Shown: positions 27,891 through 36,621 of the stretch, piece by piece
How positions within the stretch are numbered: the stretch's first letter is position 1
How the letters are laid out: each line of letters starts with the position of its first letter
Origin: Bacteroidaceae bacterium
GTDB taxonomy: Bacteria > Bacteroidota > Bacteroidia > Bacteroidales > Bacteroidaceae
Assembly: GCA_017442185.1 (NCBI GenBank)
Contig: JAFSAT010000047.1
Span: 1 to 59,545, forward strand
Length of the DNA: 59,545 bases
Reading direction: 5' to 3'
Notes under the pieces: generated by a model
Told to the model about the DNA's origin: nothing
What the model saw: the letters and a program-made list of their open reading frames with translations, nothing else
Databases searched by the model: none
Program-made: the position numbers and the translations under genes

Positions 27891-28312
27891 CCTGCTAAAA
27901 ATATCAACCCCTCGCTATACCCGTCAAAGCCCTTGCCACAGATGGTTTTCTGTGCATATAGCGACACAAATGAGAATTTACGAAAATCCTCTCGTGTGGA
28001 TATGTCGGTCAGGTGAACCTCTACGGTAGGCAGGGCCACTGCTTTTAAAGCATCAAGAATGGCTACGCTTGTGTGAGTGTAAGCTGCGGGATTTATGAGT
28101 ATTCCGTTAAAATTACCGTAGGCCTCTTGTATGGCATCTACAATGGCACCCTCGTGGTTCGATTGGAAAAGCTCCACATATACTCCCAACTTTTCGGCGC
28201 ACGAGAGTATATGTTCCTTTAATGCGGCATAATCTTTTGCTCCGTACAACGAGGGTTCGCGCAATCCCAAAAGATTCAGGTTAGGCCCGTTTATGACAAG
28301 AATTTTTTTCAT
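27875..28312 (-). CDS. aroQ: 3-dehydroquinate dehydratase, type II
   Basis: Third enzyme of the shikimate pathway, converting 3-dehydroquinate to 3-dehydroshikimate. From the ATG at 28312 (MKKILVINGPNLNLLGLREP) the protein has 145 residues, the family norm; upstream codons of the open frame read into the pheA end. Marks are the catalytic-loop Tyr in LYGAKDY, SNHEGAIVDAI, NPAAYTHTSVAI and the LTDIS region. It is the last gene of the aromatic operon. Its final residues (LEAV) and stop codon are encoded by the end of a dispersed repeat. Confidence 0.95.
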   Translation of the reverse strand: MKKILVINGPNLNLLGLREPSLYGAKDYAALKEHILSCAEKLGVYVELFQSNHEGAIVDAIQEAYGNFNGILINPAAYTHTSVAILDALKAVALPTVEVHLTDISTREDFRKFSFVSLYAQKTICGKGFDGYSEGLIFLAGLEAV

Positions 28313-28323
28313 TTTTTTGGTAA

Positions 28324-29466
28324 TTATATTATTTCGGCATAGGTTCCGAAGTATTTGAACTGTTCGCCGCACTCGTTCAGCTCGCACATGAGGGATAGAA
28401 ATTCGTTGCTGTATACAGAGGCTTCTATGTCGAAGTAGAAACGATATTCAAATTCGCGCTCGGGAATTTGTCGGCTTTCAAGTTTTACCAGGTTTACGCC
28501 TGTTGCATTGAAGCGTGACATAATGCGGAAGAGTGTTCCGGGGCGGTTGGGTATGACCATCATGATGCTGGTGCGATCGGCACCCGAGTATATCTGCGGC
28601 TCCTTTGCAATGCAGATGAAACGTGTGTAGTTGTTGTCTCTGTTTTGAACAGCGGTTTTTATGGCTTGAAGATGGTAAAGCTCAGCGCATAGGCGCGACG
28701 ATAGCGATGCTTTTGTGCGGTCGCCCGACTGTGCTATCATGCGAGCAGCTTCGGCTGTGTTCTCCACCGGGATTATGCGTACATTTTTCAGTGTCGAAAG
28801 AAACTCAGAGCATTGGCTGATGGCCTGTTGGTGAGAGTATATCTCGCGTACCTCTTCGAGCTTTGTTCCGGGGTGCACAAGCAGTGAATGGTCTACCTTC
28901 AGGCGAACACTGCGGACTATGCTTACATTATAATCCGATAGAAGATCGTATATGGCATTAACGGAGCCTGCAAGGGAATTTTCAATGGGCAGCACTCCAA
29001 ATCTGCACAGACCGCTGTTTACGGCTTTAAACACTCCCTCGAAATTGCTCATATACATAATTTCGGGAAGGTCGAGCAGACGCTCTGATGCAAGGTGTGC
29101 ATAGGAACCCTCGCAACCGGCACATGCAACGGTGGCACGTTTGGGAAAGGGTTGAGGCGGCACTGATGTAACCTCTTTTATGCTTTTGAAAAAGTCGCTG
29201 TCCTCGGCAAGGACACGTGTCTGGTACGATTCGCTAAGGTCGAAGATTGTGTGGTAGAGTGTGCGCCCGTAGCCTTCAAAATCGGGCCCGAGGCGTTTCG
29301 ATACATTGTGTAACACGTTTCTTGCACGCGATGGGTGGTAGACTACCATGTTGTTCTCTTTTTTGTAGCGTGCAATGTCTGTCACTACTTGCATGCGGCG
29401 TGCAAAAAGGTCGCACATGTTGCTGTCTATTTCGTCAATCTGTTTGCGTAATGCGTCTAAGTCCAT
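28324..29466 (-). CDS. pheA: Bifunctional chorismate mutase/prephenate dehydratase
   Basis: Makes phenylpyruvate from chorismate through prephenate. Of 380 residues, about 1-85 are an AroQ-type chorismate mutase domain (LRKQIDEIDSNMCDLFARRM), about 105-285 the prephenate dehydratase domain (GCEGSYAHLA, PIENSLAGSV, NYTRFICI with the catalytic TRF), and about 295-380 an ACT domain with the phenylalanine-binding ESRQ segment. Feedback inhibition by phenylalanine is expected from the ACT domain. Order and length match the P-protein. It lies 24 bp downstream of aroA. Confidence 0.95.
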   Translation of the reverse strand: MDLDALRKQIDEIDSNMCDLFARRMQVVTDIARYKKENNMVVYHPSRARNVLHNVSKRLGPDFEGYGRTLYHTIFDLSESYQTRVLAEDSDFFKSIKEVTSVPPQPFPKRATVACAGCEGSYAHLASERLLDLPEIMYMSNFEGVFKAVNSGLCRFGVLPIENSLAGSVNAIYDLLSDYNVSIVRSVRLKVDHSLLVHPGTKLEEVREIYSHQQAISQCSEFLSTLKNVRIIPVENTAEAARMIAQSGDRTKASLSSRLCAELYHLQAIKTAVQNRDNNYTRFICIAKEPQIYSGADRTSIMMVIPNRPGTLFRIMSRFNATGVNLVKLESRQIPEREFEYRFYFDIEASVYSNEFLSLMCELNECGEQFKYFGTYAEII

Positions 29467-29490
29467 ATTATATTGATGTTTTTAATGTTT

Positions 29491-30753
29491 TTATTTCTGT
29501 GCAAACCCTCCGAGTGATACAAAGTCTTCAAAGAATCGTGGGTATGATTTTGCAACGCATCCTGAATCTTTTATCTCTGTTGTACCTTGTGATATGGTTG
29601 AGAGTATTGCAGCCGACATTGCTATACGGTGGTCGCCGAAACTCTCTATGGGGTGCAGGGCGGTGCTTTTGTTTCCATGCACTGCGAATGTGTCTGTTCC
29701 AATCTCCGATACTATGCCGAAGGCAGTCAGCATGCTCTTCATTGCAGCCAGGCGGTCGCTTTCTTTGTAGCGGAGTCGTCCTACGTTTGTGAACACTGTT
29801 GTGCCAAGTGCTGCTGATGCTGCCACTGAAAGTATGGGTACAAGGTCGGGGGTGTCGGTGCAATCTATCTCGGTGCCAAAAAGTTGCGATGGATTTGCTA
29901 CAATGCCTCTTTCGGTTTCTTCTATAAATGCGCCCATTTTGCGCAGATGCTCTATTATGTGTCGGTCGCCTTGCAGCGATGCTCTGTGCATATTGCACAC
30001 TGTGACACTTTTTTCTCCTATTACTCCTGCCACTATCCAAAATGCAGCCGACGACCAGTCGCCCTCTATTTTTGTTTTTTGCGGGAGTGAGTATTGTTGC
30101 CCCCCTTTTATGTAGAATGTGTTTGCTTGTCTTGTGATTTTGATGCCTGCCATGCTTATAGCGTCAAGTGTCATTTCGATGTATGATGCGCTGGTGAGCA
30201 GGCCGGTAATCTCTATTTCGCTGTCCTCTTGAGCAAGAGGAAGTGCAAAAAGCAATCCTGTCAGGTATTGTGAAGAGATGTTCCCGGGGAGTGTGTATTT
30301 TCCGCCACGCAATCTTCCATGGCATGTGAGCGGCAGTTCGGCCTCGGGATTTTGGCGTTCAAATGTGATACCGTGCGACTCAAGTGCCTCGCATAGTGCG
30401 CCGTTTGGGCGTTGTGGAAGTTTGCCGTGTCCCACAAATGTGGCGTCGGCTTCCAATATGGCAGCGACAGGTAACAGGAATCGCAGTGTTGAGCCACTCT
30501 CGCCGCAGTCGAGCGTTCCGTTTTTTTTAATCTTTATTGGCTCTATGTTAAAAAGGCCGTTGTCGTATGTAATGTGTGCACCAAGGGTGTTCAAGCAGTT
30601 GGTGGTGGCGATGAGGTCATCGTTCAGTGTGCTGCATGCTATTGTGCAAGGCCTGTTTCCGAGTGCTGCGCATATAAGCATGCGGTGTGCCTGTGACTTT
30701 GATGGTGGAGGTGTCACTTCGCCCGATAGTGTGCCGTTTATCCGAATATTCAT
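29491..30753 (-). CDS. aroA: 3-phosphoshikimate 1-carboxyvinyltransferase (EPSP synthase)
   Basis: Sixth step of the shikimate pathway, joining shikimate-3-phosphate and phosphoenolpyruvate. The 420-residue protein shows the start signature PPSKSQAHRMLICAALG, the GESGSTLRFLLP loop, and RYKESDRLAAM and GDHRIAMSAAIL near the C-terminus. Spacing to aroB is 1 bp, so translation is probably coupled. The protein is slightly short of the 425-430 norm. Confidence 0.96.
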   Translation of the reverse strand: MNIRINGTLSGEVTPPPSKSQAHRMLICAALGNRPCTIACSTLNDDLIATTNCLNTLGAHITYDNGLFNIEPIKIKKNGTLDCGESGSTLRFLLPVAAILEADATFVGHGKLPQRPNGALCEALESHGITFERQNPEAELPLTCHGRLRGGKYTLPGNISSQYLTGLLFALPLAQEDSEIEITGLLTSASYIEMTLDAISMAGIKITRQANTFYIKGGQQYSLPQKTKIEGDWSSAAFWIVAGVIGEKSVTVCNMHRASLQGDRHIIEHLRKMGAFIEETERGIVANPSQLFGTEIDCTDTPDLVPILSVAASAALGTTVFTNVGRLRYKESDRLAAMKSMLTAFGIVSEIGTDTFAVHGNKSTALHPIESFGDHRIAMSAAILSTISQGTTEIKDSGCVAKSYPRFFEDFVSLGGFAQK

Positions 30754-30754
30754 C

Positions 30755-31804
30755 TTAATCCAAAATCTTTTTAAGTTTATCGTGAAGTTCTTCGATTGTA
30801 AATGTTACTAATCGGCAGTCTCCAATGGAGTATGGCAGTACTATGGTTATATTGTCGCCGCGACGTTTTTTGTCGGAGAGTATCGACGCAAACAATTCAT
30901 CGGCCGAGTAGTTGCATGATAAATCAAAACCATACATTGTAAGCAGCTCCTCCACCTCTTTGGTGATGTTGCTTAGGCTGCATAAATTTGCTAATCTTGC
31001 GGCTATAAGCATGCCTTTTGCTACGGCTGAGCCATGCGATACCTCAAAGTTGCTTAGTTTCTCAATGGCGTGTCCGAATGTGTGGCCATAGTTAAGCAGC
31101 CCTCGCAATCCGTTGTCAAACTCATCCTGTTGCACTACGTCGCGCTTTATCTCAACGCATCGTGCAACAACACTTTCGCGGTCGAATTGTGGAGTTTTAA
31201 GAGTGGCATACAGATTTTTATCCAAAATTATTCCGTATTTTATAACTTCGGCACAACCGTCTCGATAGACTTCGGGTGCAAGAGTGTCCATCAGTTTTGT
31301 ATCGCAACATACAATGGAGGGTTGGTAGAAGGCTCCTACAAGGTTTTTCCCGGCCGGAATGTCTATTGCTGTCTTTCCGCCCACGGAGCTGTCCACGGCA
31401 GCCAAAAGGGTGGTTGGTATCTGCACATATTTTACTCCGCGCAGATAGAGGGCTGCTGCAAGGCCTGCCATGTCTCCTACCACTCCGCCGCCGAATGCTA
31501 TAATGGCGTCGCTGCGTGTCAAATGGTGCTCGGCAAGGAAGTTTAGAAATTTCAGCAGGTTGTCGGCGCATTTTGATGCCTCTCCTGAGGGTATCACATA
31601 TTTGTGGATTGTGTATCCCGATGCTGTGAGTATATCTGTAAGGCGTTTGCCGTAGAGCTTATCCACAGTGCTGTCTGTGAGTAGTCCTAAGCGGCAGTTG
31701 CCGACTATCGGGCCTATTATTTCTCCGGCTTTTGACAATATATCGTTCCCTATCAGTATGTCGTAGCTTCGTGAGGCTTCTACATGTATGGTCTTGTATG
31801 GCAT
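30755..31804 (-). CDS. aroB: 3-dehydroquinate synthase
   Basis: Second shikimate-pathway enzyme, a metal- and NAD-dependent cyclase acting on DAHP. The 349-residue protein shows the NAD-binding GGGVVGDMAGLAAALYLRG block, PTTLLAAVDSSVGGKTAID and the metal-ligand region LLNYGHTFGHAIE. It is 5 bp downstream of the tyrA-like gene. Confidence 0.96.
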   Translation of the reverse strand: MPYKTIHVEASRSYDILIGNDILSKAGEIIGPIVGNCRLGLLTDSTVDKLYGKRLTDILTASGYTIHKYVIPSGEASKCADNLLKFLNFLAEHHLTRSDAIIAFGGGVVGDMAGLAAALYLRGVKYVQIPTTLLAAVDSSVGGKTAIDIPAGKNLVGAFYQPSIVCCDTKLMDTLAPEVYRDGCAEVIKYGIILDKNLYATLKTPQFDRESVVARCVEIKRDVVQQDEFDNGLRGLLNYGHTFGHAIEKLSNFEVSHGSAVAKGMLIAARLANLCSLSNITKEVEELLTMYGFDLSCNYSADELFASILSDKKRRGDNITIVLPYSIGDCRLVTFTIEELHDKLKKILD

Positions 31805-31809
31805 AAATA

Positions 31810-32649
31810 TCAGTTTTTTGATGTTTCAGACTCTTCTTTGGCTATGCGACCATCGCGTAGAAGAGTGCACAGTGTGTGTGCATCGTCTGTGGCTATTGCG
31901 TCGCGATACTCGTAAAGGGATTGTATGAGTGTGTCCAGCTCTTCGAGCAGGTGTTCTTTGTTTTCGAGAAAAAGTTCTGTCCACATCTCTTCGTTTAGGC
32001 GTGCCACGCGTGTGAGGTCGCGAAAACTGCCTGCGCTGTATCCTCGATGGTTTTGTGCCGATGGGCTTTTGACAAATGCGTTAGATACAATGTGACACAT
32101 CTGCGATGTGTATGCTATCATTTTGTCGTGGTAATCGGCTGTGGTTACGATGTATTTCTTGAATTGCAGCGGTGCAAGGCTCTGCTTCACTCTGTCGAGC
32201 AGTGCAATGTTGTCGTATACGGGGGGGACAACTATCAGCGATGCTCCGCTGAAGAGATTTCCGCGAGAGTATTTATATCCCGAGTATTGCAGGCCTGCCA
32301 TGGGGTGTGCACCAACATAGGTGAAGCCTTTTGTTTGGGCGTGTGCAAAACCTGCTTCGCACACAAGGCGTTTGGTTCCGCAAAAGTCTATTACTAAGGT
32401 GTTGGGCGAGATGTGTGATGCGTTTGCGTGGAGATACTCTATAACCGCCTGTGGTGTGGCTGTGAGAAGCAACAGGTCGCATGCTGATATATTGTCGCTG
32501 TCTATTGTCCCGTCTATTGTGCCGTCGAGTTTGGCGTATGCTGTTGTTGTGGGGTTTATGTCGTATCCGTAAACAGTATGTCCGGCAGCCTTGAATGCTT
32601 TGGCTGCCGAACCTCCTATCAGTCCCAACCCGATTATTCCTATCTTCAT
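31810..32649 (-). CDS. tyrA: Prephenate dehydrogenase
   Basis: NAD(P)-dependent enzyme of tyrosine synthesis, 279 residues. The Rossmann start is MKIGIIGLGLIGGSAAKAF, and the family motif GAHPMAGLQYSGY lies near residue 115; the later part has HDKMIAYTSQMCHIVS and GYSAGSFRDLTRVA. It is monofunctional, with no chorismate mutase or ACT domain, so mutase activity must come from PheA. It lies between aroF and aroB. Confidence 0.93.
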   Translation of the reverse strand: MKIGIIGLGLIGGSAAKAFKAAGHTVYGYDINPTTTAYAKLDGTIDGTIDSDNISACDLLLLTATPQAVIEYLHANASHISPNTLVIDFCGTKRLVCEAGFAHAQTKGFTYVGAHPMAGLQYSGYKYSRGNLFSGASLIVVPPVYDNIALLDRVKQSLAPLQFKKYIVTTADYHDKMIAYTSQMCHIVSNAFVKSPSAQNHRGYSAGSFRDLTRVARLNEEMWTELFLENKEHLLEELDTLIQSLYEYRDAIATDDAHTLCTLLRDGRIAKEESETSKN

Positions 32650-32658
32650 GGGGTGGTG

Positions 32659-33672
32659 TTAGTGCATTATACTGCGTATCTCGTTCACGCGCTGTGCAAC
32701 CTCGGCAAATTGCTCGGGTGTGAGCGACTGTGCTCCGTCGCAAAGGGCATGTACGGGGTCGTTGTGTACCTCTATTATCAAGCCGTCTGCGCCTGAGGCT
32801 GTAGCTGCGCATGCCATTGGGCGTACAAGGCGCGAGACGCCTGTTGCGTGGCTGGGGTCTACTATAATCGGGAGGTGTGTCAGTCCGTTAAGTACGGGAA
32901 CGGCGGCAAGGTCAAGGACGTTGCGTGTGTAATTGTCGTAACTGCGTATGCCACGCTCGCACAGTATCACTTGTTCGTTGCCTTCGGACATTATATACTC
33001 GGCACTCATCAGCAGCTCTTTGAGTGTGGCCGACATACCGCGTTTGAGCAGGATGGGCTTGTCGCATCTGCCTAACTCTTTGAGCAGTTCAAAGTTTTGC
33101 ATATTGCGTGCACCCACCTGTATAATATCTACGTCGGCAAAAAGTTCAAGATGCGAGGCGCTCATTATCTCTGTTACGAAGGGGAGTCCGGTTGCTTCAC
33201 GTGCCTTAATCAGTAGTTGAAGGCCTTCGGCACGCAGACCTTGGAAGTCATAGGGCGAGGTTCGGGGCTTGAAGGCGCCTCCGCGCAGCATGTGTGCTCC
33301 TGATGCTTTTACGGAGTGTGCAACGGCAAGAATCTGCTCCTCTGATTCCACTGAGCAGGGGCCTGCCATTATGCAGAAGTTTCCTCCTCCTATCTTCACT
33401 TTATTCTCTCCTTTTCCAACCTCTATCACTGTGTCGTCGGGGTGGAAACGGCGATTGGCGCTTTTGAATGGCTCGCTTATGCGGGTAACATTTTCTATAA
33501 TCTCTAAACCGGAGAGAAGGTCTATGTCTATTTTGCTTGTATCTCCGATAAGGCCGAGCACTGTCTGTATCTCTCCCTCTGATATATGAACTCTTACATT
33601 TTGTGATTCTAACCACTTTACAAGGTTGTCGCGTTGGGTCTTTGTGACTCCGGCTTTCAGTACTGCTATCAT
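32659..33672 (-). CDS. aroF: 3-deoxy-7-phosphoheptulonate synthase (DAHP synthase), type I-beta
   Basis: First enzyme of the shikimate pathway, joining erythrose-4-phosphate and phosphoenolpyruvate. The 337-residue protein has an N-terminal ferredoxin-like regulatory domain (about residues 1-70), as in the Thermotoga enzyme, followed by the catalytic barrel: [44 protein letters not shown] and DPSHATG. The regulatory domain is known to mediate aromatic amino acid feedback in this subgroup. It is the promoter-proximal gene of the operon. Confidence 0.95.
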   Translation of the reverse strand: MIAVLKAGVTKTQRDNLVKWLESQNVRVHISEGEIQTVLGLIGDTSKIDIDLLSGLEIIENVTRISEPFKSANRRFHPDDTVIEVGKGENKVKIGGGNFCIMAGPCSVESEEQILAVAHSVKASGAHMLRGGAFKPRTSPYDFQGLRAEGLQLLIKAREATGLPFVTEIMSASHLELFADVDIIQVGARNMQNFELLKELGRCDKPILLKRGMSATLKELLMSAEYIMSEGNEQVILCERGIRSYDNYTRNVLDLAAVPVLNGLTHLPIIVDPSHATGVSRLVRPMACAATASGADGLIIEVHNDPVHALCDGAQSLTPEQFAEVAQRVNEIRSIMH

Positions 33673-33709
33673 ATTGGCAATTTTTAATTATTTTCGATAT
33701 TAGTGGTTA

Positions 33710-33717
33710 CAAAAATA
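33710..33717 (-). promoter_or_regulatory. Candidate -7 element of the aromatic operon
   Basis: On the minus strand this reads TATTTTTG, a match to TAnnTTTG, 38 bp before the aroF start. The -33 region is not a clear TTTG. Confidence 0.45.
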
Positions 33718-33780
33718 CAAAGAAAGTTCTATTTTCCTATTGTTTTTTCAGAAATATGTGGTGCTACTTGCGTATTTGTG

Positions 33781-34422
33781 TTATTCGACCTTTGTGTCGC
33801 CTATCCATTTGCCGTAAAATACTCGGTGGTCGGTTTTAAACAGTGCTCCGTAGCCCTGACGGTAGCCGTTGCTGTATTTGCCATACCAAAAGTCGCCGTT
33901 TGTCCAATAGTAGACACCGTAGCCGTGACGGCGGCCGTTGTATGTCTCGCCATAGTAGGCGTCGCCATTGGAGTATGTTATCTTGTGGAATCCGTAGGGC
34001 GATTTTGCATTTTCTTCATCTATGTAGGGGTATGATAAGCGTTGGTCGCCTTCGACGGTGTGTATTCGCATTATTTTTCCATTGGTGATGTCATATTCAA
34101 CATAGTGCTCTTCGCTTCCCACTCGTGCCATCTCTTGAGTGAGTGTTATGCCGAATGCGTGCTTGCCGTTGCGAAATTGTCCGAATGTTTGTGAGTCGTC
34201 GTTCGAGAGATAGTATCCCCAACCATATATTTTGTTGTTTATCAGTTGCCCGATATATTGTCCGTGGCGGCTTGATATATATTTTGTTTCGGCTTCGGCT
34301 TTTGTGTAGTCGCAGAATACTTGTTGAAGTATATCGCACATTTCGGGATAGAACTGTATGTTCTGTTGTGCTGTTGTTGTCAGTGACAGGGATAGGAGGA
34401 TTGTTGCCAATAGATGCTTCAT
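33781..34422 (-). CDS. Secreted MORN-repeat protein
   Basis: The 213-residue protein has a signal peptide (about residues 1-18, ending TTTAQ) and several MORN repeats (pattern YxGxxxxGxxxGxGxxxxxxG), clearest at residues about 155-205: YYGETYNGRRHGYGVYYW, FWYGKYSNGYRQGYGALF, FYGKWIGD. MORN repeats form beta-hairpin ribbons that bind proteins or lipids; the role here is unknown. It lies 13 bp after nadD, so it may be the last gene of the yicC-gmk-nadD unit, although its function does not fit the others. Confidence 0.85.
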   Translation of the reverse strand: MKHLLATILLSLSLTTTAQQNIQFYPEMCDILQQVFCDYTKAEAETKYISSRHGQYIGQLINNKIYGWGYYLSNDDSQTFGQFRNGKHAFGITLTQEMARVGSEEHYVEYDITNGKIMRIHTVEGDQRLSYPYIDEENAKSPYGFHKITYSNGDAYYGETYNGRRHGYGVYYWTNGDFWYGKYSNGYRQGYGALFKTDHRVFYGKWIGDTKVE

Positions 34423-34435
34423 TATTCTATCATTT

Positions 34436-35017
34436 TTATATGTATAATCTGTTTTTCTTGATGTAGTTCAGAACTTTTGGTGACAGCCATTTCTCTATTG
34501 TTGAGAATGTGCCTGCCGCGATGTTCCTGCGTATCTCTGTGGAACTTATCTCATGTAATTCTGCTGTTAGCCATTTTACTCCTTTGGGCAGGGGCGGCAT
34601 ATTGTTGTTGCCTCGCGGATATACGATTATGGGGTAGCGGGCCTTTATCTCGTCGCTTTTGTACCATTTGTCGAATTTTTCCCAATTGTCGGCGCCTATG
34701 AGGAGTGAGAAACTGCGCTCGGGGTACTCTCTTTCCAAGGCTTCGAGGGTGTGAAGTGTGTATGAGGGGCGTGGCATTTTGAACTCGAAGTCGCAAGCCG
34801 AAAGCCCTCTCTCTCCCTCAACGGCAATTTCCACCATTTGCAGGCGCTGATTCTCATCGGTCAGCTCTCTGTCTTGTTTGTGCGGGTTCAACGGAGATAC
34901 CATGAACCACACTTCGTCGGCGATGTTCTTGTCGATTACCTCTTTTGCGAGTGCTACGTGTCCTGTGTGTATGGGGTCGAAACTTCCTCCGAAGATAACT
35001 GTTCTTTTTTTGTTCAT
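34436..35017 (-). CDS. nadD: Nicotinate-nucleotide adenylyltransferase
   Basis: Adenylates nicotinate mononucleotide in NAD synthesis. The 193-residue protein has the nucleotidyltransferase start GGSFDPIHTGHVALA and the C-terminal ISSTEIRRNI motif, plus the WFMVSPLNPHK segment. The gene is 14 bp downstream of gmk. Confidence 0.95.
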   Translation of the reverse strand: MNKKRTVIFGGSFDPIHTGHVALAKEVIDKNIADEVWFMVSPLNPHKQDRELTDENQRLQMVEIAVEGERGLSACDFEFKMPRPSYTLHTLEALEREYPERSFSLLIGADNWEKFDKWYKSDEIKARYPIIVYPRGNNNMPPLPKGVKWLTAELHEISSTEIRRNIAAGTFSTIEKWLSPKVLNYIKKNRLYI

Positions 35018-35031
35018 TATAAGAGAGGTGA

Positions 35032-35601
35032 TTATATGGCAAGGAAAGCGTTCACTGTCTCCAACAGTTCATGTTTGGCTTTGTCGAGATTGTCGTTTAC
35101 GATTACTTTGTCGGCATATTGTGCAAATGTCATCTCGTATTCGGCTTTTGCGATGCGTTTTTCAATCTCTTCGGGTGCGGTGTCTCCTCGTTTGGTAAGA
35201 CGCATGCGAAGTTCGTCAATCGAAGGGGCTTGCACAAAGATAAACAGTGCATTCTCTTTGTAATGCTCTTTTAGGTTGCGTCCGCCGGCTACATCTACGT
35301 CGAAAAGCAGGTTTTGTTGCTTTAATTGTTCGTCCACCTGCGATTTGAGTGTTCCATAGAAGCGTCCGGGGTATACCTCTTCATATTCTATAAACTCGTC
35401 TGCTGCTATTTTGGCGCGAAATTCTTCGGGTGTGAAAAAGAAGTATTCTACACCGTGCCTCTCGTTGCCGCGTGGCGGACGGCTGGTGGCCGATATTGAG
35501 AATCCGAACGAAAATCCTTGCTCCAGCAGAAAATTTACGAGTGTCGACTTCCCTGAGCCTGATGGCGCCGAGAATATTATCAGTTTTCCTTTGTCTTTCA
35601 T
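35032..35601 (-). CDS. gmk: Guanylate kinase
   Basis: Phosphorylates GMP to GDP. The 189-residue protein has the P-loop SAPSGSGKST near residue 11, SATSRPPRGNERHGVEY for GMP binding and the DVDVAGGRNLKE region. It lies 22 bp downstream of yicC, a common arrangement. Confidence 0.96.
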   Translation of the reverse strand: MKDKGKLIIFSAPSGSGKSTLVNFLLEQGFSFGFSISATSRPPRGNERHGVEYFFFTPEEFRAKIAADEFIEYEEVYPGRFYGTLKSQVDEQLKQQNLLFDVDVAGGRNLKEHYKENALFIFVQAPSIDELRMRLTKRGDTAPEEIEKRIAKAEYEMTFAQYADKVIVNDNLDKAKHELLETVNAFLAI

Positions 35602-35623
35602 GTCTGTTGATGGTTGTGAAATT

Positions 35624-36499
35624 TTACATTACGTTCAGAACCTGCTCTTTTATCTGTTCAAGCTCGTCTTTCATTTTTACCACAATATTTTGCATCTCGG
35701 CATTGTTGCTTTTGCTGCCCAGAGTGTTTATCTCGCGCCCCATCTCTTGTGCTATGAAACCCAGCTTTTTGCCTTGCCCTATGTTGCCGTCCATTGTCTC
35801 AACAAAATAGCTCAGATGGTTGCTGAGACGTTGTTTTTCTTCGTTTACATCGAGTTTTTCTATGTAGTATATAAGTTCTTGCTCAAGTCGGTTGCGGTCG
35901 TAGTCGACACTTGCCAATTTTTCAAGATTGTCTGTGATGCGTGTTCTTATCTTTTCGACACGTTCTTTTTCGTATGGCTCTATGGACGCGAGCAATGTGC
36001 TTATATTTTCGATTTTTGAGATGAACTTATGGTAAAGGGCTTCACCCTCTTGCTTGCGGAATTCCAATAGCTCGTCAATGGCTGTGTGTATGGCTTTGAG
36101 GGTTGCCTCCCACTCGTCGTCCGAGACTTCGTATATCTCTTTGCGAGTGATTACCTCGGGCATTTTAAGGAGTGTTTCCATCAGGTTCTGGGGCATTGCA
36201 ATTCCCGTAGCTTCGGATATTTGTTGCATCTGCTCGGCATATCCCTGCATTACGGCCATGTTCAACGATGGAGTATCGGCTTTTTCGCTTTGTTCTACCC
36301 AAAGGGTGAAATCTGTTTTTCCACGCTCCAACTTGCTTGTCACCAATGCTCTTATTTCCATCTCGTGTCCTTTGAATTGCGGTGCTATGCGCGCAGACAA
36401 ATCCATGGCCTTGCCGTTGAGAGAGCGAATTTCGATACAAATCTTTCTTTCTTGAAATAGTGCCACAGCCTTGCCGTAGCCTGTCATTGAATATATCAT
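35624..36499 (-). CDS. YicC family protein (predicted endoribonuclease)
   Basis: The 291-residue protein matches YicC from its start (MIYSMTGYGKAVA) through IEIRSLNGKAMDLSARI to the C-terminal DUF1732 part (LGFIAQEMGREINTLGSKS, IVVKMKDELEQIKEQVLNV). E. coli YicC has endoribonuclease activity linked to small-RNA turnover. The position before gmk is conserved in many bacteria and supports the call. A candidate promoter lies 26 bp upstream. Confidence 0.94.
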   Translation of the reverse strand: MIYSMTGYGKAVALFQERKICIEIRSLNGKAMDLSARIAPQFKGHEMEIRALVTSKLERGKTDFTLWVEQSEKADTPSLNMAVMQGYAEQMQQISEATGIAMPQNLMETLLKMPEVITRKEIYEVSDDEWEATLKAIHTAIDELLEFRKQEGEALYHKFISKIENISTLLASIEPYEKERVEKIRTRITDNLEKLASVDYDRNRLEQELIYYIEKLDVNEEKQRLSNHLSYFVETMDGNIGQGKKLGFIAQEMGREINTLGSKSNNAEMQNIVVKMKDELEQIKEQVLNVM

Positions 36500-36524
36500 A
36501 TCTTTTGTATTCCTGTTTAATTTG

Positions 36525-36532
36525 CAAATTTA
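36525..36532 (-). promoter_or_regulatory. Candidate -7 element of yicC-gmk-nadD
   Basis: On the minus strand this reads TAAATTTG, matching TAnnTTTG. The region is shared with the divergent OPT transporter gene. No clear TTTG lies 20 bp upstream. Confidence 0.4.
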
Positions 36533-36576
36533 TTATATTTGAGAATAAAAATAGATAAAAATCCCTGTTTTTTCTT

Positions 36577-36584
36577 TAATTTTG
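36577..36584 (+). promoter_or_regulatory. Candidate -7 element of the OPT transporter gene
   Basis: TAATTTTG matches TAnnTTTG, 38 bp before the transporter ATG. The -33 element is not obvious. Confidence 0.4.
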
Positions 36585-36621
36585 GCGACAATATGAATAA
36601 ACAGATTAAACACATAAGAAA

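Noticed and set aside
33703-34035. Open frame antisense to the MORN protein gene
   Set aside because: The frame is hydrophobic only because it is the complement of MORN repeats; the minus-strand gene has a signal peptide and recognisable repeats.
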